NCBI RefSeq assembly: GCF_014648415.1
Contig: NZ_BMRB01000002.1
Location: 1,013,260 to 1,077,259, forward strand
Reading direction: 5' to 3'
DNA length: 64,000 nucleotides
From: Actinokineospora fastidiosa
Lineage (GTDB): Bacteria; Actinomycetota; Actinomycetes; Mycobacteriales; Pseudonocardiaceae
Positions 24,234 through 35,272 of this stretch are shown piece by piece (the stretch's first letter is position 1; every line of letters begins with the position of its first letter). The notes under the pieces are model-generated. The model saw only the letters and a list, made by a program, of their open reading frames with translations. It was not told the origin of the DNA and did no database searches. Position numbers and translations under genes: made by a program.

Positions 24234-24611
24234 TCAGGAAGCGGCCTTGCCCTGGGCGTCGGCGTTGGCCTTCGCCACGTCGACCAGCGCGGTGAACGCG
24301 GCCGGGTCGCTGACGGCGAGCTCGGCGAGGATCTTGCGGTCGACCTCGACGCCTGCGATCTTCAGGCCCTGGATGAACCGGTTGTAGGTCATGCCGTTCT
24401 GGCGGGCGGCGGCGTTGATCCGCTGGATCCACAGCTGCCGGAAGTCGCCCTTGCGCGCGCGGCGGTCGCGGTAGGCGTAGTTGAGCGAGTGGAGCACCTG
24501 CTCCTTGGCCTTGCGGTACAGCCGCGATCGCTGGCCGCGGTAGCCGCTGGCCAGCTCCAGGGTGGTGCGGCGCTTCTTCTGGGCGTTGACCGCCCGCTTC
24601 ACGCGTGCCAC
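24234..24611 (-). CDS. rplT: 50S ribosomal protein L20
   Basis: The 125-residue L20 starts Ala-Arg-Val-Lys-Arg-Ala-Val and contains Gly-Tyr-Arg-Gly-Gln-Arg-Ser-Arg-Leu and Leu-Trp-Ile-Gln-Arg-Ile-Asn-Ala-Ala. It is an early 23S rRNA assembly protein. It starts with GTG and is third in the conserved infC-rpmI-rplT order, 62 nt after rpmI. Confidence 0.97.
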   Translation of the reverse strand: MARVKRAVNAQKKRRTTLELASGYRGQRSRLYRKAKEQVLHSLNYAYRDRRARKGDFRQLWIQRINAAARQNGMTYNRFIQGLKIAGVEVDRKILAELAVSDPAAFTALVDVAKANADAQGKAAS

Positions 24612-24673
24612 GGTGGTTGTCCTGTCGATCTAGCGGGCGGGGGTGTCCGCCCTGGTGGGCATGTGCGGAGGGG

Positions 24674-24868
24674 TCAGCGGCCGAGCAGCCGGTTGACGCG
24701 GGAGACGTCCGGCTTGGCGACCTCGGTGGTGCCCGAGAGGTCGCGGGTCTCCTTGCTCGACTTCTTCTCGAGCCGGTGGCGCAGGCCGGTCTGCTGCCTG
24801 CGCAGCTTGCCCGAGCCGGTGATCCGCACCCGCTTGGCGGTCCCCTTGTGGGTCTTCATCTTGGGCAT
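24674..24868 (-). CDS. rpmI: 50S ribosomal protein L35
   Basis: The 64-residue, strongly basic L35 starts Met-Pro-Lys-Met-Lys-Thr-His-Lys-Gly and ends Val-Asn-Arg-Leu-Leu-Gly-Arg. ATG 24868 has a GAGGA ribosome binding site; a longer in-frame extension upstream has no family support. It lies between infC and rplT. Confidence 0.97.
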   Translation of the reverse strand: MPKMKTHKGTAKRVRITGSGKLRRQQTGLRHRLEKKSSKETRDLSGTTEVAKPDVSRVNRLLGR

Positions 24869-24886
24869 GTTCGATCCTCGGTTCAC

Positions 24887-24917
24887 GCCGCCCGCGCCCT
24901 GCTCGGGTGCGGGCGGC
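24887..24917 (-). promoter_or_regulatory. hairpin between infC and rpmI
   Basis: A 9-bp perfect G+C stem (24887-24895 and 24909-24917) ends about 10 nt before the rpmI Shine-Dalgarno sequence. It may be a partial terminator or a translational control element; L20 regulates rpmI translation through RNA structure in other bacteria, but nothing here proves that. Confidence 0.35.
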
Positions 24918-24947
24918 ATCGGGGTGGACAGTCGGGGGTGTCCCCGC

Positions 24948-25580
24948 TCACTCCGTGGCGGAGCCGTCGGCCACCGTCTCGGTGGCCTGGGTGGTCTCGA
25001 CCTGGGCGTCGTCGGCGTCGGCTGCCTCGCCGTCGCGGCGGCCCGCCGGGCCCTTCGGCTTCGGCTTCACGTTCTTGTGCGGGGCCAGCACCATGATCAT
25101 GTTGCGGCCGTCCTGCTTCGCCGAGGACTCCACGAAGCCCAGCTCGCGCACGTCCTCGGCGAGCCGCTGGAGCAGCCGGAAGCCCAGCTCGGGCCGGGAC
25201 TGCTCGCGCCCGCGGAACATGATGGTGACCTTGACCTTGTTCCCGCCCTCGAGGAAGCGAACGACGTTGCGCTTCTTGGTCTCGTAGTCGTGGGAATCGA
25301 TCTTCGGCCGGAGCTTCTGCTCCTTGATGACCGTGAGCACCTGGTTCCGCCGCGACTCGCGGGCCTTCTGCGCGCTCTCGTACTTGAACTTGCCAAAGTC
25401 CATGAGCTTGCAGACCGGCGGGCGAGCCTGGGGTGCGACCTCGACGAGATCAAGGTCCGCTTCCTGCGCCAGGCGGAGCGCGTCCTCGATGCGCACGATC
25501 CCGACCTGTTCGCCGTTGGGTCCGACCAGGCGGACTTCCGGCACGCGGATGCGGTCGTTGATGCGTGTCTCCGTGCTGAT
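24948..25580 (-). CDS. infC: translation initiation factor IF-3, ATC start
   Basis: The 210-residue IF-3 has the N-domain (Arg-Ile-Asn-Asp-Arg-Ile-Arg; [10 protein letters not shown]), the lysine-rich linker and the C-domain (Asp-Tyr-Glu-Thr-Lys-Lys; Phe-Arg-Gly-Arg-Glu). An acidic low-complexity tail (about residues 180-210) is typical of actinobacteria. The first standard start, GTG 25544, has no ribosome binding site and would remove the conserved Arg-Ile-Asn-Asp. A perfect AGGAGG precedes an ATC at 25580, and the family sequence begins exactly there (Ile-Ser-Thr-Glu-Thr-Arg-Ile-Asn). Non-AUG AUU/AUC starts are the known basis of IF-3 autoregulation. Confidence 0.95.
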   Translation of the reverse strand: MSTETRINDRIRVPEVRLVGPNGEQVGIVRIEDALRLAQEADLDLVEVAPQARPPVCKLMDFGKFKYESAQKARESRRNQVLTVIKEQKLRPKIDSHDYETKKRNVVRFLEGGNKVKVTIMFRGREQSRPELGFRLLQRLAEDVRELGFVESSAKQDGRNMIMVLAPHKNVKPKPKGPAGRRDGEAADADDAQVETTQATETVADGSATE

Positions 25581-25794
25581 GGGGCCTCCTCGGTATGGCT
25601 AGTGCGCGCGACCGGCGCGGCGAGGCCCCACTGCGTCGAGCCCCGTCGCCGAGATGGCGCGGGGCCCGCTTCCGACCGAATACAGCCCACGTGAGGGGCT
25701 GACCGGACCCGGCCACCTGGGGTGACTCGGGTGGGAGCGGGGGCTCCACTTTGCCGCCCCCGCCGTACGGGGGCTGGTCGCACGTGGAATGGTA
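25581..25794 (-). promoter_or_regulatory. infC leader with Shine-Dalgarno-sequestering hairpin
   Basis: A TACCAT box (25789-25794, minus strand) would start a leader of about 200 nt before infC. Near its end an 8-bp perfect inverted repeat (25581-25588 and 25622-25629) pairs an upstream segment with the bases that include the AGGAGG of infC, with a GC-rich inner helix in the 33-nt loop. The pairing would hide the ribosome binding site. Further G+C hairpins fill the rest of the leader. Confidence 0.5.
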
Positions 25795-25801
25795 GCAGAC
25801 C

Positions 25802-26164
25802 GTGAACGACACCCCTGACGTCCACCGGTCCGCCGATGAGGACAACGCCCGCGACCTCGCCGAGATTCCCAGCGTCGAGGTGATCAGCCGGGCCGCGGTC
25901 ATGCTCATGTCGGCCGCGGCCGAGCGGCTGGGCCTGTCCTCGGCCGACCCGTCGACCAGCCCGCACCGCGACCTGGACGAGGCGCGGCGGCTCATCACCG
26001 CGCTGGCGGGCCTGGTGACCGCGTCCGTCGAGTACCTGGGCCCGCACGCGGGCCCGGTGCGCGACGGCCTCCAGTCGCTGCAGAAGGCCTTCCGCGAGGA
26101 GTCCGCGTTCCCGGACGAGCCCGGTCAGGGCCCGGGCGAGAAGTTCACCGGCCCGGTGTACTGA
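25802..26164 (+). CDS. DUF1844-domain protein
   Basis: The 120-residue acidic protein carries the DUF1844 pattern (Ile-Pro-Ser-Val-Glu-Val-Ile-Ser-Arg-Ala-Ala-Val-Met-Leu-Met-Ser-Ala-Ala-Ala, then Asp-Leu-Asp-Glu-Ala-Arg-Arg-Leu-Ile). It is a small helical family conserved beside infC in actinobacteria, with no known function. The GTG start is divergent from the infC promoter. Its last 20 nt overlap the 3' end of the convergent response-regulator gene. Confidence 0.85.
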   Translation: MNDTPDVHRSADEDNARDLAEIPSVEVISRAAVMLMSAAAERLGLSSADPSTSPHRDLDEARRLITALAGLVTASVEYLGPHAGPVRDGLQSLQKAFREESAFPDEPGQGPGEKFTGPVY

Positions 26165-26822
26165 GCCGGTAGAGCACCTCGGGGCGGCCGACGGCGCCGT
26201 AGCGGGGCTGGCGGGCGGCCAGGCCGTGGTCGGCCAGGTACTCCAGGTACCGCCGCGCGGTGACCCGGGAGACGCCGACGGCCTCGGCCGCCCCGCCCGC
26301 CGACAGCTCGCCCGCCGCGCGCACGGCGGCCACGACCGCGTCCAGCGTCTCGGCGCTCATGCCCTTGGGCAGGGTGCTGAGGTCGGTGCTGCGCAGCGCG
26401 CCGAACGCCTCGTCCACTTCGGACTGCCCGAGGGCGGAGCCGTCGGCGAGCCTGCTGCGGTAGCGGGCGTAGCCGTCGAGCTTGTCGCGCAGCCCGGCGA
26501 AGGTGAACGGCTTGAGCAGGTACTGCACCACCCCGACCGACACGGCGGACCGGACGACGGCGAGGTCGCGGGCGGAGGTCACGGCGATCACGTCGGCCGT
26601 GCCGCCCGCGGCGCGCAGCGCGCGGACGACGTCGAGGCCGTGCGTGTCGGGCAGGTAGAAGTCCAGCAGGACGAGGTCGACGGGCGTGGTCTCCAGGAAC
26701 CGCAGGGCGTCGCGCCCGGAGTGCACGACGCCCGCGACGGCGAAGCCGGGCACGCGCTCGACGTAGGTCCGGTGCGCCTCGGCGGCGACCTGGTTGTCCT
26801 CCACGACCAGCACGGTGATCAC
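26145..26822 (-). CDS. CitB/DcuR-type response regulator
   Basis: The 225-residue protein has an N-terminal receiver domain (acidic pair Glu8-Asp9, phospho-acceptor Asp54 in Leu-Leu-Asp-Phe-Tyr-Leu-Pro, Lys in Leu-Leu-Lys-Pro-Phe). Its C-terminal winged-helix region contains Gly-Val-Ser-Arg-Val-Thr-Ala-Arg-Arg-Tyr-Leu-Glu-Tyr-Leu, as in the CitB/DcuR group that controls di- and tricarboxylate uptake. The GTG overlaps the sensor-kinase stop (GTGA), so kinase and regulator are translationally coupled. The likely target is the divergent dctA promoter. Confidence 0.9.
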   Translation of the reverse strand: MITVLVVEDNQVAAEAHRTYVERVPGFAVAGVVHSGRDALRFLETTPVDLVLLDFYLPDTHGLDVVRALRAAGGTADVIAVTSARDLAVVRSAVSVGVVQYLLKPFTFAGLRDKLDGYARYRSRLADGSALGQSEVDEAFGALRSTDLSTLPKGMSAETLDAVVAAVRAAGELSAGGAAEAVGVSRVTARRYLEYLADHGLAARQPRYGAVGRPEVLYRLSTPGR

Positions 26823-28417
26823 GGGCGGGCTCCCAGCGGCAGGCGGACGGTGAAGACCGCGCCGACGTCGGTGGACACCGACACGGCGCCCCGGCAGCGG
26901 CGCACGGCCTGGCCGACGAGGGCCAGCCCGATGCCGCGGCCGTCGTCCTTCGTGGACCAGCCCCTGCGGAAGGCGGCGTCGACGGCGTCGGGCGGCAGGC
27001 CGGGCCCGGTGTCGGACACGCTCAGCACCAGGTCGCCGTCCTCCCTGGCCACGCGCACCCGCACGCGGGGCCGACGCGCTCCGATCGGGTCGACGGCGTC
27101 GACCGAGGCGTCTATCGCGTTGTCGATGAGGTTGCCGAGGATCGTCACGAGGTCGCGGGCGGTCACCGGGCCGTCGTCGCCGAGCGGGATCGCCGCGTCG
27201 GCGTCGATCACCAGCTCGACGCCCCGCTCCCCCGCCTCCGCGGCCTTGCCCAGCAGCAGCGCGGCCAGGATCGGCTCGGAGACCGCGGCGACGACCTGGT
27301 CGGTGAGCCGCTGGGCCAGGGCCAGCTCGCCGGTGGCGAACTCGATCGCCTCCTCGGCGCGCCCCAGCTCGACCAGGGACACGACGGTGTGCAGGCGGTT
27401 GGCGGCCTCGTGCGCCTGCGCCCGCAGCGACTCGGTGAAGCCCCGGACTGTGTCGAGTTCGCCGGTGAGCGCCTGCAGGTCCGTGCGATCGCGCAGGGTG
27501 ACGACGGTGCCCAGCGGGCGGCCGTCGACGCGGACTGTCGAGGAGTTGACGACGAGCACGCGGGTGTCGGTGAGGTGCAGCTCGTCGCGCATCTCCGTGC
27601 CGTCGAGCAGGTGTCCGACCAGCTCGTCCGGCAGGCCCAGCTCGTCGACGCGCTTGCCCTCGGCGTCGTCGGGCAGGTCGAGCAGGGCGCGGACGCCGTC
27701 GTTGCAGAGGGTGACGCGGTGGTCCTGGTCGACCAGGATCAGGCCCTCGCGGACGGCGTGCAGGATCGACTCGTGGTAGCCGATCATCCGGCCCAGTTCG
27801 GCCGGGGCGAGCCCGCCGGTCTGCCTGCGCAGCCTGCGGCTGACCAGGTAGCTGCCCGCGGCGCCGACGAGCAGCGCGACCGCGGCCACCACGAGCAGGC
27901 CCAGCACGCGGTCGGCGACCATGTCGCTGATGGCCTCCAGCGTGATGCCCGCCGCGACGAGGGCGACGACCCGCCGGTCCGGCCCGAACACCGGGACGAC
28001 GGCGCGCACGGACGGGCCCAGCGTGCCGGTGTAGGTCTCGGTGAAGGCCTGCCCGGCCAGGGCGGGCGCGGTGTTGCCGAGGAACTTCCCGCCGATGCGG
28101 TCCGGGTTCGGGTGGGTGAAGCGGGTGCCGTCCGGGGCCATGATCGTGATGAAGTCGATCCCGGTGTCGGCCAGCACGGCCTCGGTGTAGGGCTGCAGGA
28201 CGCGCGAGGGGTCCTCCCCGGAGACGGCCTCGACCACCATCGGCGCGTCGGCGATGGCGCGGGCCAGCGCGGTGACGGTAGCCGCGCTGGAGTCCTCCGC
28301 CCGCTCGGCCACGTCGACCCAGGCCAGCGCCGCGCCCCCGGCCACGATGAGCGCCACGATCACGCCCTGCAGGACGAGCAGCTGGCGGGCCAGGCTCCAC
28401 GGCCTCCGCTGGTTCAT
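26819..28417 (-). CDS. CitA/DcuS-type sensor histidine kinase
   Basis: The 532-residue membrane kinase has a TM helix at about residues 12-35, an extracytoplasmic sensor domain of the CitA/DcuS PAS type, a second TM helix (about 170-195) and a cytoplasmic PAS domain. A SpoOB-like dimerisation helix has the phospho-acceptor His in Ala-His-Glu-Ala-Ala-Asn-Arg-Leu-His, and the ATPase domain has the N-box Asn-Leu-Ile-Asp-Asn-Ala-Ile-Asp-Ala and the Gly-x-Gly motifs. ATG 28417 is chosen because it precedes a proper TM start; the frame extends to 28501. It probably senses an external C4-dicarboxylate or citrate, inferred from the linked transporter. Confidence 0.9.
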   Translation of the reverse strand: MNQRRPWSLARQLLVLQGVIVALIVAGGAALAWVDVAERAEDSSAATVTALARAIADAPMVVEAVSGEDPSRVLQPYTEAVLADTGIDFITIMAPDGTRFTHPNPDRIGGKFLGNTAPALAGQAFTETYTGTLGPSVRAVVPVFGPDRRVVALVAAGITLEAISDMVADRVLGLLVVAAVALLVGAAGSYLVSRRLRRQTGGLAPAELGRMIGYHESILHAVREGLILVDQDHRVTLCNDGVRALLDLPDDAEGKRVDELGLPDELVGHLLDGTEMRDELHLTDTRVLVVNSSTVRVDGRPLGTVVTLRDRTDLQALTGELDTVRGFTESLRAQAHEAANRLHTVVSLVELGRAEEAIEFATGELALAQRLTDQVVAAVSEPILAALLLGKAAEAGERGVELVIDADAAIPLGDDGPVTARDLVTILGNLIDNAIDASVDAVDPIGARRPRVRVRVAREDGDLVLSVSDTGPGLPPDAVDAAFRRGWSTKDDGRGIGLALVGQAVRRCRGAVSVSTDVGAVFTVRLPLGARP

Positions 28418-28544
28418 GCGCGCCAGTGTGGCCGCCGCGGGACCGGGCCGCCCCGCCCGGTTCCGTGTACGCAATGAACACAATCGTGACCGGCGCCACA
28501 TCCGCCGCCAGGGTCTTGGCCATCACCAGACCCTGGAGGCACCC

Positions 28545-29891
28545 GTGTCAGGCCCCCGCCGCGACCGCACGCACTGGCTCTACCTCGCCGTCATCGCCGC
28601 CGTAGTGCTCGGCGTCGGCGTCGGCCTCATCGCGCCCGACCTCGCCAAGGACCTCAAGCCGCTGGGCACCGGGTTCGTCGACCTGATCAAGATGATGATC
28701 AGCCCGATCATCTTCTGCACCATCGTGCTGGGCATCGGCTCGGTGACCAAGGCGGCCAGCGTCGGCCGGGTCGGCGGGCTGGCCCTGGGCTACTTCCTGG
28801 TGATGTCGACCGTCGCGCTGGTGATCGGCCTGGTCGTCGGCAACCTGCTGCACCCCGGCGACGGCCTGCGGCTGACCGATGAGGTCGCGGCGACGGGCGC
28901 GTCCCAGGTCAAGGAGTCGGAGTCCACGACGGAGTTCATCCTCGGGATCATCCCGTCGACGCTGCTGTCGTCGCTGACCGAGGGCGAGGTGCTGCAGGCC
29001 CTGCTGGTGGCGCTGCTGGTCGGGTTCGCGCTGCAGCGCATGGGGCCCGCGGGCGAGCCGGTCCTGCGCGGCATCGGGCACCTGCAGAAGCTCGTGTTCC
29101 GCGTGCTGGCGATGATCATGTGGCTGGCGCCGGTCGGCGCGTTCGGCGCGATCGCCGCGGTGGTCGGCGAGACCGGCATCGACGCGGTCAAGAGCCTCGC
29201 GGTGATCATGCTCGGCTTCTACGCGACCTGCCTGGTGTTCGTCGTGGCCGTGCTGGGCACGATGCTGTGGCTGGTGGCGCGGGTCAACCTGTTCTCCCTG
29301 CTGCGCTACCTGGGCCGGGAGTTCCTGCTGATCCTGTCGACGTCGTCGTCGGAGGTGGCGCTGCCCCGGCTGATCGCGAAGATGGAGCACCTGGGCGTGA
29401 GCAGGCCGGTCGTGGGCATCACCGTGCCGACCGGGTACTCGTTCAACCTCGACGGCACCGCGATCTACCTGACGATGGCGACGCTGTTCGTGGCCAACGC
29501 GACGGGCGCGCCGCTCTCGGCGGGCGAGCAGATCTCCCTGCTGGTGTTCATGATCATCGCGTCGAAGGGCGCCGCGGGCGTGACCGGCGCTGGCCTGGCG
29601 ACGCTGGCGGGCGGCCTGCAGTCCCACCGCCCCGACCTCGTCGACGGCGTCGGCCTGATCGTGGGCATCGACCGGTTCATGTCCGAGGCGCGGGCGCTGA
29701 CCAACTTCGCGGGCAACGCCGTGGCCACGGTCCTGATCGGCACCTGGACCAAGGGCTTCGACCGGGCGCGCGCGCAGGCGGTCCTCTCCGGCGGCGCGCC
29801 CTTCGACGAGACCGCGATGACCGACGATCACGGCACCTCCGCGCAACCGGAACGCCACCTGGCCGGAACCTCGGCGACCGCCGCTCGTTGA
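28545..29891 (+). CDS. DctA-family dicarboxylate:cation symporter
   Basis: The 448-residue transporter of the DAACS family has eight TM helices plus re-entrant loops, the Ser-rich loop Ser-Thr-Ser-Ser-Ser-Glu-Val-Ala-Leu-Pro, and Val-Pro-Thr-Gly-Tyr-Ser-Phe-Asn-Leu-Asp-Gly-Thr. It takes up succinate, fumarate or malate with Na+ or H+. The GTG at 28545 has GGAGG at 28535-28539. The 127-nt gap to the divergent CitA/CitB-type kinase is the likely control region, so this is a sensor-regulator-transporter module. Confidence 0.92.
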   Translation: MSGPRRDRTHWLYLAVIAAVVLGVGVGLIAPDLAKDLKPLGTGFVDLIKMMISPIIFCTIVLGIGSVTKAASVGRVGGLALGYFLVMSTVALVIGLVVGNLLHPGDGLRLTDEVAATGASQVKESESTTEFILGIIPSTLLSSLTEGEVLQALLVALLVGFALQRMGPAGEPVLRGIGHLQKLVFRVLAMIMWLAPVGAFGAIAAVVGETGIDAVKSLAVIMLGFYATCLVFVVAVLGTMLWLVARVNLFSLLRYLGREFLLILSTSSSEVALPRLIAKMEHLGVSRPVVGITVPTGYSFNLDGTAIYLTMATLFVANATGAPLSAGEQISLLVFMIIASKGAAGVTGAGLATLAGGLQSHRPDLVDGVGLIVGIDRFMSEARALTNFAGNAVATVLIGTWTKGFDRARAQAVLSGGAPFDETAMTDDHGTSAQPERHLAGTSATAAR

Positions 29892-29895
29892 GCAG

Positions 29896-29943
29896 ACCGA
29901 ACCGCCCGCGTCCCGATGCCCCCGGGACCACGGGCGGTTCGGT
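29896..29943. terminator. bidirectional terminator between dctA and YcaO gene
   Basis: A perfect 13-bp outer stem (29896-29908 and 29931-29943) has an inner GTCCCG/CGGGAC stem and lies between the convergent stops of the transporter and YcaO genes. Confidence 0.8.
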
Positions 29944-29961
29944 GTTTCCGGGATTCGGCCG

Positions 29962-31893
29962 CTACCAGATCGGGTGGACCGGCCTGCGGTGGGCGGGCAG
30001 GAGGCGCGGGCGCAGCCTCGGCACCGCCACCCGGTCGTTGCCGAAGCCGTAGGACAGCGGCTGCAGGCCCGCGCTCACCGCCCGGACGACCCGGAACGGG
30101 CCGGTGGCGACGTCGGCGCTGGTCACGTCGACCAGCGCCACCCGGATGCCCGTGGCGCCCAGGACGCCCGCGAGGTCGTCGGCTGATGCGGGGGCGCCGG
30201 TCTCCGGGAGGTCGCCGAGGCGGGTGGTGCCGCCGCAGCGGAGGCGGTCGAAGGCGACGACGCGGTCGGGGCGGAAGTAGTAGGCGGCGTGGTCGAGCAT
30301 GCCGCGCACGTCCTCCGGTCGCGCCGGGACCGGGTGCGCCCTCTCCCGCAGCAGCATCGTCAGGTGCGGGGCGCTCTGGGCGAGTTCGAGGATGGCCTGG
30401 CGCACTGCCTCCCTCGGGTCGCGCGCGGAACCGAGGCCGATGGCGATGCCGGGCAGGCGCTTGCCGTCGCCGAGGGCGAGCGCGGCGGCGGTGGCGCCGT
30501 AGGTGCTGGTGGGCAGCAGGTGCACCTCGACGGTGTGGCCCTCGTCGGTGAGCGCGTCCACGGCGTCGGCCAGGTCGGCGTCCAGCGTGTCGTCCAGGTC
30601 GATGTACCGGCCGCGGGCGCCGGTGAGCCATGCGGCGAGCATCGCGTCGCGCTCCACGAGTTCCAGCACGGCGGACACGGCGGCGGACTCCGCGTCCGGT
30701 CCGGCGGCGAGGCCGTTGGAGGTGCCCTGGCAGATCAGGTGCTCCGGGAGCAGGGCGAGCCGGAGGTAGGCCAGGACGGCGGGCACCCACACGGGCCTGC
30801 CGTCGTCGAGCCACGTGCCGCGCACCCACGGGTGGTCGACGCGGTGGTCGAAGGGGACGAACGCGGTGCGCGCGTACTGCTGGGGCTCATACAGCGGCAG
30901 GTCGCGGGGGTCGAGGACATCGCCGTCGAGGTCGGCCGGTCGGGCCCAGCGCAGGCGTGCGGGGTCGGGCAGGCTCGCCGCGTACCGCTCGATCGCCTCG
31001 CCGACGGCGGAGCGGATGGCCGTGGCCTCGTCCATGCCCTTGCCCCAGCCGATCGGCAGCGGGTGCGGGTGGCCGTCCTCGTCGACCCGGTGCGGCGGCG
31101 CGGCCGTGGCGACGTACGGCCCGCCGGGCAGCGGCTGGCGCACCGTGAGCCACGGGATGACGCCGGTCAGCGGGTCGACCCAGCCCGCGAGCGCCTCGAC
31201 GAGTTCGGCGGGGTCGTCGGTGTCGGGCAGCGAGACGGTGCCGATGCCGTCCGCGCCGCCGCAGACCGCGCAGTCGGGCAGCGGGATCACCCGGTGCCAC
31301 AGCACCTTGCCCGCCCGCACCTCGGCGACGTGGCCGCGCAGCTGGTCGGGGTCGCGCAGCAGCGCCACGACCGGGTCGTCGATCACCTCGTGCGCCACGA
31401 CGGCGGTCGGGTCGTCCACGCCTGCGATGAGCGCCGCGGAGACCCGGGTGGTCGCGTCGATGAGCGCGCCGTCCACCCGCGTCGTGGCCTCGCCGTCCGG
31501 GCCGAGCAGCCCGCTCGTCCCGACCCACGCCGTGGTCTCGCCGTCGATCACCTCGGCGTCGACGCGGGTCGTGGGCTCGTCGTGGTCGGTGGCCGCGGCC
31601 GCGGCTATCCGGCGGAGCCGGGCGCACTCGCCGCAGCAGGGACGCCCCGGTTCGGCCAGCGGGCCGACGTAGACCGTGTCGCCGTCCAACTCGACGATGA
31701 CCGAGGGCAGCCGCGCCTGCCGCGCCCACCGGCTGGCGTCCACCCGGCTCCCGGCGACCACCGACACGGCGAGCCGGGCCCCGGCCGTCGGCCCATGGCC
31801 GACGACGACGCGCGGGCCGAGCGCCGAGCGCAGGCGCGCCGACAGCCCGGCCGGGGTCGGCCGGGCGCTGCGGGCGCGGGGGTCACTCGGCAC
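29962..31893 (-). CDS. fused E1-like/YcaO cyclodehydratase (TOMM-type)
   Basis: The 643-residue protein has an N-terminal E1-like/leader-binding part (about 1-220). It carries Cys-Cys-Gly-Glu-Cys near residue 85 and Cys-Ala-Val-Cys near 208, a probable structural zinc tetracysteine. The YcaO domain has all three ATP-site motifs: Ser-Ala-Val-Gly-Glu-Ala-Ile-Glu-Arg (about 300), Glu-Leu-Val-Glu-Arg-Asp (about 408) and Ile-Leu-Glu-Leu-Ala-Gln (about 470). The C-terminus is Pro-Val-His-Pro-Ile-Trp, a degenerate form of the Pro-rich tail of azoline-forming YcaO enzymes. The family cyclises Ser/Thr/Cys in ribosomal peptides to azolines. GTG 31893 overlaps the upstream 64-residue peptide gene by 11 nt. 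No dehydrogenase, protease, transporter or TfuA is nearby. Confidence 0.88.
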   Translation of the reverse strand: MPSDPRARSARPTPAGLSARLRSALGPRVVVGHGPTAGARLAVSVVAGSRVDASRWARQARLPSVIVELDGDTVYVGPLAEPGRPCCGECARLRRIAAAAATDHDEPTTRVDAEVIDGETTAWVGTSGLLGPDGEATTRVDGALIDATTRVSAALIAGVDDPTAVVAHEVIDDPVVALLRDPDQLRGHVAEVRAGKVLWHRVIPLPDCAVCGGADGIGTVSLPDTDDPAELVEALAGWVDPLTGVIPWLTVRQPLPGGPYVATAAPPHRVDEDGHPHPLPIGWGKGMDEATAIRSAVGEAIERYAASLPDPARLRWARPADLDGDVLDPRDLPLYEPQQYARTAFVPFDHRVDHPWVRGTWLDDGRPVWVPAVLAYLRLALLPEHLICQGTSNGLAAGPDAESAAVSAVLELVERDAMLAAWLTGARGRYIDLDDTLDADLADAVDALTDEGHTVEVHLLPTSTYGATAAALALGDGKRLPGIAIGLGSARDPREAVRQAILELAQSAPHLTMLLRERAHPVPARPEDVRGMLDHAAYYFRPDRVVAFDRLRCGGTTRLGDLPETGAPASADDLAGVLGATGIRVALVDVTSADVATGPFRVVRAVSAGLQPLSYGFGNDRVAVPRLRPRLLPAHRRPVHPIW

Positions 31894-32077
31894 GAATCGC
31901 GATCTCCCGTGCCGCGTTGCCCCGCGCCCGCCCGACGAGCCGAAACTCGGCGGGGGCGGTGATGCCCTTGCGGACGTCCCAGAACCCCGGCCGGTCGTCG
32001 CCGCGCAGGGACAGCGTCGCCGCGGTGGCGCGGTGGACCTTGGCGACCTGCGCTCGCAGGTGTCGCGGGGTGGGCAT
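31883..32077 (-). CDS. 64-residue Arg-rich peptide, candidate RiPP precursor or YcaO partner
   Basis: A short gene with ATG 32077 and a strong GAGGAGG ribosome binding site 8 nt upstream; its stop lies inside the YcaO start, so the two are translationally coupled. The product is basic (11 Arg) with no Cys and only five hydroxyl residues (Thr3, Thr18, Thr21, Ser23, Thr40). The middle part, around Gly-Asp-Asp-Arg-Pro-Gly-Phe-Trp-Asp, looks folded rather than like a simple core. It could be a modified substrate or a small accessory protein. No family was recognised. Confidence 0.72.
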   Translation of the reverse strand: MPTPRHLRAQVAKVHRATAATLSLRGDDRPGFWDVRKGITAPAEFRLVGRARGNAAREIAIRAE

Positions 32078-32178
32078 GGCGGGGCCTCCTCGTGGTCTTC
32101 GTACACAGAGGAGCACCGCGGACCACTCCGGATACATCCAGACGCGCCATCGTGGCGCGGGCCGCACCGCCGGGCAAC

Positions 32179-35031
<2,853 letters not shown>

Positions 35032-35272
35032 TGCAGGTCCCTTCGGTCGAGCAGGTTGGTCCCGTCGTCGCTGGTCACGGGCGGACGCGCGACGGGATGA
35101 GCGGCCACGGAGGTGGCCGGTGCGCATGCTAGGCGGGTGCACCGACAATTCTGGCGGGCGTGCTTGCCCGATGCACCCGCGGAGCGGTACCCGAGAGTAG
35201 CCGAAAGCCCCTAACCTGGGTGGAGGGCGGCGCTGCTCCGTTCACCAGTCACCCACGCGTTAGGGACGTTCT

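Noticed and set aside
24213-24432. Longer N-terminus for the rRNA methyltransferase
   Set aside because: It would overlap rplT entirely in another frame and has no family similarity.
30289-31962. Plus-strand open frame opposite the YcaO gene
   Set aside because: It has biased shadow composition; the minus-strand product has all YcaO motifs.
35032-35272. SOS (LexA) box upstream of uvrA
   Set aside because: No sequence resembling the actinobacterial GAAC-N-GTTC palindrome was visible.
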